This document shows positions 1-4,261 of a DNA stretch of 6,905 bases, in pieces; the stretch's first letter is position 1; every line of letters begins with the position of its first letter. Made by a program: the position numbers and the translations under genes. Source of the stretch: Vicinamibacteria bacterium. Its GTDB lineage: Bacteria > Acidobacteriota > Vicinamibacteria > Vicinamibacterales > 2-12-FULL-66-21. Location: contig JAICSD010000243.1 in NCBI GenBank assembly GCA_025937075.1, positions 1-6,905 of the forward strand. Direction: 5' to 3'. The notes beneath the pieces are model-generated. The model saw only the letters and a program-made list of their open reading frames with translations. It ran no database searches and had not been told where the DNA came from.

Positions 1-145
1 CATTCGGGTCCTCGGCGTCGGCGAGCAGCCGGCTCCTGGAGCACCCCGATGCCTGGCGCATCCGCCGCACGGTTTCATCGACCGCGCTCAGGACTTCACC
101 GCGCTTGTGCGGCTGCGCGCGAAAGCTCATCGACGCAACGAGCAT
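1..145 (-). CDS. Antibiotic biosynthesis monooxygenase-like (ABM, dimeric alpha/beta barrel) protein, partial
   Basis: This reading frame stays open to the left edge, so only the first 48 codons are present. The residues begin MLVASMSFRAQPHKRGEVLSA and continue with an amphipathic helix (about residues 16-31, VDETVRRMR) and then GC.RSRLL.D.EDPN. This is the layout of small ABM-domain proteins: a first strand, a KR..V/L helix, then 'PGC..C.L..d.eDpn'. Members are about 100 aa, usually dimers, and act as cofactor-free or heme-degrading monooxygenases or as uncharacterised proteins. The substrate cannot be told from this fragment. The ATG at 145-143 has no clear Shine-Dalgarno site. An in-frame GTG at 157-155 overlaps the last base of the upstream gene's TAG stop (TAGTG) and has a weak GAGAAG 5 nt upstream, so it is a credible alternative start that would add MIPT. 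Either way the gene is closely linked to, and probably co-transcribed with, the secreted-protein gene upstream. The family call rests on a short segment. Confidence 0.6.
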   Translation of the reverse strand, partial: MLVASMSFRAQPHKRGEVLSAVDETVRRMRQASGCSRSRLLADAEDPN

Positions 146-156
146 GGTGGGGATCA

Positions 157-744
157 CTAATGCTTCTCGAGCTTGACGTTCTGCAGCCTGACAGGTTCGC
201 TCGCGTAGTTCTCGAGCTCCAGGACGTTCTGCTTCTTGTCCAGGGAGATCTTCGTCGCGACCGACATCTTGCCCTCGCCCTTGCCGTCCGGGGAGAGGTG
301 GATCTCGATGAGCGTGAACGGATAGTCGATCGAGCGCGGCTGGTTCCGCGCCTCGGCGAAACCGATCGGCCGATCGGTCGCGATGATGATCTTGCTGCCC
401 CCCTCGTCGAGCGGCACCTGCCGCGCGAAGTGCAGGTCGTAGCCGATCGACGTCGGCAGCCGGATGTAGCCGACACGCTTCATGTCCTGAAGCGCGTCGA
501 GCAGCTTCGACGGCCCCCGCTCCTTGAAGGTAGTGATGAGCTTCTGCCGCTCCTCTTCGGTTGACCATCCGTCGATCGCGATGTCGACCGTGGAATTGGC
601 GCCCGTCGCGATGTTGCTCATGTTCACGGCCCACGCGGTGAGCCGCAGCGGCGTTCCGAGGTCCTTCTGAGGGCTCGCGGCGCCGCCGAGCGCGAAGGCT
701 GCGAGCACGAACGGACACAACGTCAGACTGGCGCTCCTGAACAC
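157..744 (-). CDS. Secreted protein of unknown function, 195 aa
   Basis: The frame is open further upstream, but the start is placed at the GTG at 744-742. A GGGAGG ribosome-binding site lies 5 nt ahead of it, and the first residues from that codon form a signal peptide: a basic residue early (FRSAS), a hydrophobic core at about residues 7-20 (LTLCPFVLAAFALGG), then an AAS-type cleavage region near residue 24. The residues encoded further upstream are arginine- and proline-rich, without protein-like character. The mature part (about 170 aa) alternates beta-like stretches (TPLRLTAWAVNMS, STVDIAIDGWS, SKIIIATDRPIGF, YPFTLIEIHL, GKMSVATKISL) with one charged helix (about residues 61-90, EEERQKLITTFKERG). 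It ends in a lysine-rich beta strand and has no cysteine after the signal region. I recall similar unnamed proteins from acidobacterial genomes but know no function, and I see no catalytic motif. It sits directly upstream of the partial ABM-like gene on the same strand, so an operon is likely. Confidence 0.8.
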   Translation of the reverse strand: MFRSASLTLCPFVLAAFALGGAASPQKDLGTPLRLTAWAVNMSNIATGANSTVDIAIDGWSTEEERQKLITTFKERGPSKLLDALQDMKRVGYIRLPTSIGYDLHFARQVPLDEGGSKIIIATDRPIGFAEARNQPRSIDYPFTLIEIHLSPDGKGEGKMSVATKISLDKKQNVLELENYASEPVRLQNVKLEKH

Positions 745-830
745 ATCACCCTCCCAGCGCGCTGCGACTGTGCAACGGATTTGCCGTGCGAGGACGGCGT
801 TTTCGGCGCGGAGCCGAGGTCTGCGGCCAA

Positions 831-847
831 CGGCCCACGAAGGGCCG
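831..847. repeat. Short GC-rich inverted repeat
   Basis: CGGCCC at 831-836 and GGGCCG at 842-847 are perfect reverse complements separated by 5 bases. The potential 6-bp hairpin is not followed by a T tract on either strand, so it does not look like an intrinsic terminator. It lies close to the larger stem-loop at 860-898. Such repeats are common by chance at this GC content. Confidence 0.4.
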
Positions 848-859
848 CGGGCCGGCGGC

Positions 860-898
860 GGATTCCGCAGTCCGTGCGCACGGGCGTGGCGGGAATCC
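860..898. repeat. Nested inverted repeat able to form a bulged stem-loop
   Basis: GGATTCCGC (860-868) pairs with GCGGGAATCC (889-898) over nine base pairs with a single bulged G. Inside the enclosed segment is a perfect 12-bp palindrome, CCGTGCGCACGG (872-883), which can form a smaller inner hairpin. No T run follows on either strand, so terminator function is unlikely. It lies 116-154 bases upstream of the GTG start of the secreted-protein gene, so it could be a regulatory site, a folded RNA leader or an interspersed extragenic palindrome. I cannot choose between these from one copy. Confidence 0.4.
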
Positions 899-979
899 AC
901 CTGAACGAATGCCTTCGGTCGTGGCGCGCGATTGGAGGCATCAGGTGCCCCCTATGGCAATCGCAGGCATCGTTCCGAC

Positions 980-1162
980 ATGGACCGCGATCCCTACGAC
1001 GGGACAGCAGGACTGGAACACGATGTTCCGGCCATCGAAGAACTGCTGGCCGCGCGCCACGATTTGTCGCGGATCCCACGCGCCCTCGAAGCAGTCGAGC
1101 TGGCGTGCGGCGGAAACCCGGACCAGCCGGCAGCAGACGTCTTGCAGTCGTCACGGAATTGA
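980..1162 (+). CDS. Doubtful small ORF, 60 aa, hypothetical
   Basis: This short frame begins ATG-GAC-CGC and encodes a mostly acidic, helix-prone peptide (DVPAIEELLAARHDL, then RIPRALEAVELA) that reads more like protein than the other frames here. About 70% of its third codon positions are G or C, which is intermediate. Its TGA stop (1160-1162) overlaps the TTG (1159-1161) that could begin the DUF481 pseudogene, a TTGA arrangement typical of translationally coupled genes. Against it: no visible Shine-Dalgarno site, no family recognised, and the neighbouring gene is a wreck. A TTG at 932 in the same frame would extend it to 76 aa. It may be a real small gene, a remnant, or chance. Confidence 0.25.
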   Translation: MDRDPYDGTAGLEHDVPAIEELLAARHDLSRIPRALEAVELACGGNPDQPAADVLQSSRN

Positions 1163-1734
1163 TCCGTCATGCCCGGACCGGACATGTGGCCGCGATGCTG
1201 CTGGCGACGTCGCTCGTCGCGTCGCCGTGCGCCGCCGCGAGGACGGATGTCTCCGCTTCGTTGGGACGCTGCGCTCGCCGCTTGCAGGCATGCTGCAAGT
1301 CGGCGGATCCGCGGGTGACCAGCTGCAGCTCCCGAGCGTCGTCGCGATTCGTCCCGACCGTACCGACGTCCTCGACCGCATCGACGGCTCGCTCGAGCTT
1401 CAGCTCAATGTCGCGCGGGCCAACAATCAGAAACAGTGGTCGCTTGCCGGTAACGCGCAGTACAGCGGGCTGCGATGGTTTCACCTTCGTTCAGTACAGC
1501 GCGTTCCGCCGCCGCTCGCCGAAGCTCGATTCGACGATCACGTTTGCTCTCGTTCCGAGCCTCACGGATGCCGGACGCGTTCGTGGCGAGCTGAACGTGT
1601 CGATCTCCGTCGAAGTCATTCACAACTTCTTCGTCGGACTGAGCGGCTTCGACACGTTCGACAGCGGGCCGCCGGACACGTCGCTCACGAAGAACGACTA
1701 CGGTGTGACGCCCTCGCTGCGCTGGAAGTTCTGA
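1159..1734 (+). pseudogene. Decayed DUF481 (YdiY-like) outer-membrane beta-barrel gene with frameshift and internal deletions
   Basis: Three protein-like pieces occur in order but not in one frame. Piece 1 (about 1159-1250) encodes a signal peptide: a basic start (IRHAR) from a TTG or the ATG at 1195, a core MLLATSLVAS, then AAARTDV, a typical start of a mature DUF481 protein. Piece 2 (about 1236-1470, another frame) encodes EDG..RFVGTL, GD.L.LPSVV.IRP and DRIDGSLELQLN..RAN, matching the pre-barrel region and first strands. Piece 3 (about 1468-1734, back in the first frame) encodes FVQYSAF, the PSLTDAGRVRGELNVS strand pair and a C-terminus containing KNDYGVT and ending in WKF, the aromatic last residue expected of barrels folded by the BAM machinery. 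The family's 'NGDR.TGEV' segment between pieces 1 and 2 and much of the barrel between pieces 2 and 3 are missing. About 190 codons remain, against the 300 or more I remember for this type. One sequencing error could not explain the losses. Confidence 0.75.
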
Positions 1735-2286
1735 CTACTTCGGTTCTGCCCGTTCAACCGAGATGGCGGCAGCCTGGGTGAAGGTGATGTCTATCTTGTC
1801 GCCGGGCTTCACACCTTCGAGGTTGGCCTTGTCCTTGACCTTGCGTGTGACGGTCCGGCCGTCCGACGTCTTGACGGTGATCGATGGCGCGTCCGCATCG
1901 ACCGACACGACTTCGACGGTCGCGGTCGATCGTTGAGCCATCGTGCCGCCAGGGAGATCGCCGGGTGCGCGTGTCGCCATGCCCGCCGTCCCTTCCGGGC
2001 TGGGTGCGGCCCCGGGCTTTCGCACCTGGAACACGTAGGACTCGTGGTACGCCACCTTCACCGTGTCGCCAACCTGCAGCGCGTCGAAGCGCTGCACGTC
2101 GGACGGGACGTAGACCGAGTTTTCCGTGCCGTCCTCCATGCGGAGCGTCATCGTGCGGTGGTCCTTGTCGATCGCCTGCACTTTCGCGGTGGCCGTGACC
2201 GTTTCGGCTTTGGAGACGGCCTGTTGCGCAGCGGGAGCAGCGATCGCGAGGAGTACGGAGAGGGAGACTATAGGAATCGCGTGCAT
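1735..2286 (-). CDS. Exported protein with two related beta-rich repeats, 183 aa, function unknown
   Basis: The ATG at 2286-2284 is preceded by AAGGAGG 4 nt upstream, the best ribosome-binding site in the window. Residues 1-20 form a signal peptide (HAIPIVSLSVLLAIAAPAA, cleavage near AAQQ), so the protein is periplasmic or extracellular. The mature part holds two similar modules. Residues 30-88 read TATAKVQAID...TMTLRMEDGT...F.ALQVGDTVKVAY. Residues 121-178 read TATVEVVSVD...SITVKTSDGR...LEGVKPGDKIDITF. A flexible Gly/Pro/Ala linker (about 91-118) joins them. Each module has the pattern 'V..ID...T.TL...DG...V......L..VGD.V.V' seen in DUF5666-like and OB-fold-like beta-barrel domains, suggesting an internal duplication. 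Similar two-module proteins exist in acidobacteria and proteobacteria as uncharacterised proteins, as far as I recall. No catalytic or metal site is obvious. Its TAG stop directly abuts the TGA of the convergent DUF481 pseudogene, with no bases between. Confidence 0.85.
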   Translation of the reverse strand: MHAIPIVSLSVLLAIAAPAAQQAVSKAETVTATAKVQAIDKDHRTMTLRMEDGTENSVYVPSDVQRFDALQVGDTVKVAYHESYVFQVRKPGAAPSPEGTAGMATRAPGDLPGGTMAQRSTATVEVVSVDADAPSITVKTSDGRTVTRKVKDKANLEGVKPGDKIDITFTQAAAISVERAEPK

Positions 2287-2575
2287 GGATCCTCCTTGCG
2301 CGCGTGGTGCAACGCGGATGCCGCCGATCTGCGTCGCACGCGTCCTCCTCACGCGCCGAAACCGCTGTAACATCGAAGCTCCAGGCGAGCCAGCCACGAT
2401 TTGTCGTGGGCACGACGCCGGCTGCACGCCGTTCGTCCTGCCTGTGCGCGCGGTCTCTGGAAATCCGGCGGGCGCGGATGTTCTTGCATCGCCGGGCACG
2501 GCCGGCATAACCGTGCGCGTCTACAACGAACGCGTCGAGGCGACCGTGCCCGCGCCGAACACGGCCTGATCGCTC
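2287..2575. other. Divergent intergenic spacer with a small hairpin
   Basis: These 289 bases separate the minus-strand exported-protein gene from the plus-strand PPK2 gene, so both promoters should lie here. I found no convincing -10/-35 pair for either. CCACGA (2394-2399) and TCGTGG (2404-2409) form a perfect 6-bp inverted repeat with a TTTG loop, possibly an operator or chance. Short frames crossing the spacer look like shadows. On the minus strand a second purine-rich site (GAGGAGG, 2350-2344) precedes a GTG-initiated 23-codon frame, described among the findings. Confidence 0.5.
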
Positions 2576-3460
2576 ATGGCTAAGAACCGACTCGAGAGGC
2601 TGATCGAACCATACGTCGTCCGGGACGGCTCCCGGTTCCGCCTCAAACAGATCGACCCGGGTGATACGCGCGGGTTCAATCCCGACAAGCCCGCTGCGGC
2701 CGGAATTCTGCAGGAGGGCGTGACTCGACTGCGCGAACTGCAGGAGATGCTCTACGCGCAGGATCGATGGGGCGTGCTGCTGATTTTCCAGGCCATGGAT
2801 GCCGCGGGCAAGGACGGCGCGATCGAACACGTCATGTCGGGCGTGAACCCGCAGGGCTGCCAGGTCTTTTCGTTCAAGCAGCCCTCGGCGGAGGAGCTCG
2901 ATCACGACTTCCTGTGGCGCAGCATGATCCGGCTGCCCGAGCGCGGCCGCATCGGCATCTTCAACCGCTCGTACTACGAGGAGGTCCTCATCGTCCGCGT
3001 GCACAGGGAAATCCTGGACGCGCAGCGTCTGCCTCCCGCGCTCGTCACGCGTCGCATCTGGAAGGAGCGCTTCCAGGACATCAACGCGTTCGAGCGTTAC
3101 CTCGCGCGCAACGGGTACGTCATCCGGAAGTTCTTCCTCCACATTTCGAGGAAGGAGCAGACCAGGCGCTTCGAGAAGCGGCTCGACGAACCGGAGAAGC
3201 ACTGGAAGTTTTCGCTGGGCGACGTGCGCGAGCAACAGCACTGGAACGATTATCACGACGCCTACGAAGACGCGATCCGGCACACGGCGACACCGCATGC
3301 GCCCTGGATCATCGTCCCCGCGAACAAGAAATGGTTCGCGCGATGGGTCGTTGCCGCAACGATCGTCGAGGCGCTGAAAGGCCTCGATCTCTCGTTCCCG
3401 AAGATGTCGCCGGCGAAGAAGCGAGAGCTGGCGGCGGGCCGGCGCATGCTGCGGCGGTAG
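2576..3460 (+). CDS. ppk2: Polyphosphate kinase 2 (PPK2 family, class III-like), 294 aa
   Basis: PPK2 enzymes are cytoplasmic P-loop kinases that use inorganic polyphosphate to phosphorylate nucleotides; class III members take AMP and ADP up to ATP. The hallmarks are all here. An N-terminal part (residues 1-65) includes RLRELQEMLYAQ. The Walker A loop is at 72-81 (QAMDAAGKDG), followed by the substrate segment SGVNPQGC.V.SFK.P (88-103). The Walker B region is GIFNRSYYEEVLI (127-139). The lid-type arginine/lysine segment is SRKEQTRRFEKRL (191-203), then P.KHWKFSLGD (206-216), and the C-terminal motif is PWIIVPANKKWFAR (243-256). The Glu after RSYY, where I recall Asn in class I enzymes, favours class III. 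Length is normal for a single-domain PPK2. No strong ribosome-binding site precedes the ATG. The gene stands alone: the divergent neighbour and the downstream response regulator have no obvious polyphosphate role. It may supply ATP from polyphosphate during starvation, but that is inferred from the family. Confidence 0.95.
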   Translation: MAKNRLERLIEPYVVRDGSRFRLKQIDPGDTRGFNPDKPAAAGILQEGVTRLRELQEMLYAQDRWGVLLIFQAMDAAGKDGAIEHVMSGVNPQGCQVFSFKQPSAEELDHDFLWRSMIRLPERGRIGIFNRSYYEEVLIVRVHREILDAQRLPPALVTRRIWKERFQDINAFERYLARNGYVIRKFFLHISRKEQTRRFEKRLDEPEKHWKFSLGDVREQQHWNDYHDAYEDAIRHTATPHAPWIIVPANKKWFARWVVAATIVEALKGLDLSFPKMSPAKKRELAAGRRMLRR

Positions 3461-3462
3461 GT

Positions 3463-3480
3463 GCACCGCGGTGCTAGAAT
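3463..3480 (+). promoter_or_regulatory. Putative extended -10 promoter with overlapping palindrome, ahead of the response regulator
   Basis: TGCTAGAAT (3472-3480) matches an extended -10 element: TG, one base, then TAGAAT, 5 of 6 to TATAAT. No -35-like hexamer lies 17 bases upstream, as is allowed for extended -10 promoters. Transcription would begin near 3487, giving a leader of about 35 bases before the regulator's ATG at 3522. A perfect 12-bp palindrome, GCACCGCGGTGC (3463-3474), overlaps the TG, so a bound protein could block the promoter. A 12-bp palindrome is expected once or twice by chance in a window this size, so the operator role is weakly supported. Confidence 0.35.
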
Positions 3481-3521
3481 TCGTCTGACCTTGCGCAGCG
3501 TCTTCGGCGCACTGCGTGCAC

Positions 3522-4154
3522 ATGATTCCGCCAACCGTCTTCGTGGTGGACGATGACCCTCCACTGCGCACAGCGGTGTCGAGGTTGCTTGCGTCCGTCG
3601 GATTGACCGCCCAGACCTTCGGCAGCGCCGAGGAGTTCAGGCGGGACGTTGACCCGCTTCGTCCCGGCTGTCTGATCCTGGACATCCGCATGCCGGGATC
3701 GAGCGGGTTGGAACTGCAGCGCCAGCTGGTCCAGGCCGGGTACGAATTACCCATCATCTTCGTGACGGCGCATGCGGATGTCGCGCTCGCCGTACGCGCC
3801 ATGCGGGCGGGAGCCCTCCAGGTCTTCACCAAACCATTCGACGATCAGGCACTCCTCGATGCGGTCCACGAGGCGCTGGCGCGCGATGGACGGCATCGGG
3901 CGGAGCTGCGCGAGCTGCAGCATCTCCGGGATTGCTTTGCGACGTTGACCGCGCGCGAGCAGCAGGTCATGGCTCTCGTCGTGACCGGCAGGTTGAACAA
4001 GCAGATCGCGTCCGAGCTGGGTACCTCCGAGAAGACCGTGAAGGCGCATCGCGCGCAAGTCATGCACAAGATGCGCGCGGCGTCGATTGCCGATCTCGTG
4101 CGGATGGCCGATCGATTGACGTCCGGCGCGGGGGCTTCACCGTCCGACGGGTAG
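3522..4154 (+). CDS. Two-component response regulator, FixJ/NarL type (REC + LuxR-type HTH), 210 aa
   Basis: A cytoplasmic transcription factor switched on by phosphorylation from a histidine kinase. The receiver domain (about residues 4-120) has the acidic pocket D10-D12 (VVDDDP), phosphoacceptor Asp54 (LILDIRMPG), the switch Thr82 (FVTAHAD) and Lys104 (FTKPF). The FTKPFDDQ.LLDAV ending and the 'TAHADV..AV.AM..GA' stretch are typical of FixJ-like regulators. A linker helix leads to the four-helix LuxR-type DNA-binding domain (about 142-197), with TAREQQVM, the recognition part NKQIASELGTSEKTVKAHR and the dimerisation helix ending ADLVRMADRL. All key residues are intact. The ATG at 3522 is chosen because residues begin IPPTVFVVDDD; a GTG at 3516 in frame would add two residues. 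Neither has a clear ribosome-binding site. No kinase lies upstream. The MASE1 sensor starting at 5968 is the likeliest local partner, and the half-site cluster just downstream is a likely target. Both are inference. Confidence 0.95.
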   Translation: MIPPTVFVVDDDPPLRTAVSRLLASVGLTAQTFGSAEEFRRDVDPLRPGCLILDIRMPGSSGLELQRQLVQAGYELPIIFVTAHADVALAVRAMRAGALQVFTKPFDDQALLDAVHEALARDGRHRAELRELQHLRDCFATLTAREQQVMALVVTGRLNKQIASELGTSEKTVKAHRAQVMHKMRAASIADLVRMADRLTSGAGASPSDG

Positions 4155-4171
4155 CCGCGCCTCGCCACGGG

Positions 4172-4212
4172 CATTGGACCAAAGTCCAATCTGCTGTGCC
4201 TTTGGTCCAATG
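4172..4212 (+). promoter_or_regulatory. Operator-like cluster: 12-bp inverted repeat with three GTCCAAT half-sites
   Basis: CATTGGACCAAA (4172-4183) and TTTGGTCCAATG (4201-4212) are perfect reverse complements 17 bases apart. Nested within are three copies of GTCCAAT: one inverted (ATTGGAC, 4173-4179) and two direct (4184-4190 and 4205-4211). The first two make a 7-bp palindrome with 4 bases between arms, and the two direct copies are exactly 21 bp apart, two helical turns. TTGGACCAA (4174-4182) and TTGGTCCAA (4202-4210) are also each near-palindromic. There is no T tract after the second arm, so it is not an intrinsic terminator. It lies in the 107-bp gap between the response regulator and the ATPase regulator, and the last half-site touches the -35 zone of the candidate promoter. 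That placement suits activation by a dimeric regulator. I saw no other GTCCAAT copy in the window. Confidence 0.6.
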
Positions 4213-4233
4213 GCATAGCGTTCCACCCGCCCG

Positions 4234-4239
4234 TATAGT
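4234..4239 (+). promoter_or_regulatory. Putative -10 element of the ATPase-regulator gene
   Basis: TATAGT is 5 of 6 to the sigma-70 -10 consensus and would place the transcription start near 4246, about 16 bases before the ATG at 4262. The hexamer 17 bases upstream (4211-4216, TGGCAT) is a poor -35. A weak -35 with a half-site next to it fits a promoter that needs an activator bound at the 4172-4212 cluster, whose palindromic part is centred about 64 bases before the predicted start. Confidence 0.4.
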
Positions 4240-4261
4240 CCCAAGCTGTACTGGTGCTTCC

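Larger units (their letters stand above)
745..1158. other. Gene-poor region between the secreted-protein gene and the DUF481 pseudogene
   Basis: About 414 bases without a convincing gene. Several long open frames cross it on both strands, but their translations are arginine-, serine- and proline-rich, as expected of GC-rich DNA read out of frame. It should hold the promoter of the minus-strand gene starting at 744, though I see no good -10/-35 pair. It contains strong inverted repeats (831-847 and 860-898) and one doubtful short ORF (980-1162), both listed separately. The region borders a decaying gene and may itself be remnant DNA. Confidence 0.5.

Noticed and set aside
781..1158. Long plus-strand open frames reaching back to about 781-786, ahead of the DUF481 pieces
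   Set aside because: The translation before 1159 is arginine-, serine- and proline-rich with no family resemblance, as expected of GC-rich DNA out of frame. Only the parts after 1159 look like protein.
2394..2409. CCACGA-TTTG-TCGTGG hairpin as an operator or attenuator; part of it (CACGATTTGTCG) also occurs near 1060
   Set aside because: A single 6-bp stem with no clear promoter nearby, and the second copy lacks the complete palindrome. Chance is sufficient at this GC content.
2503..2569. Short plus-strand frame ending ITVRVYNERVEATVPAPNTA before PPK2, which recalls the start of an acidobacterial secreted family (ITVRVYN...)
   Set aside because: Only about seven residues resemble that family, and nothing matching follows in any frame. 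It is too short to call a remnant.
1754..3832. A 692-codon minus-strand open frame spanning the exported-protein gene, the spacer and PPK2
   Set aside because: It lies antisense to a certain PPK2 gene and in another frame of the 183-aa gene. Its content mirrors those genes and shows no domain of its own.
4172..4212. Intrinsic terminator for the response-regulator gene
   Set aside because: The 12-bp stem is possible, but the loop is 17 bases and no T tract follows. The repeated half-sites fit a protein-binding role better.
4212..4225. Sigma-54 promoter (TGGCA-like sequence after the operator cluster)
   Set aside because: The required GC dinucleotide ten bases after the GG is absent (CA at 4224-4225), and the ATPase protein is not of the sigma-54 activator type.
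3932..4261. In-frame extension of the winged-helix ATPase gene upstream of 4262
   Set aside because: It would overlap the response regulator in another frame and cross the operator-like repeat. The winged-helix domain starts naturally at the 4262 ATG.
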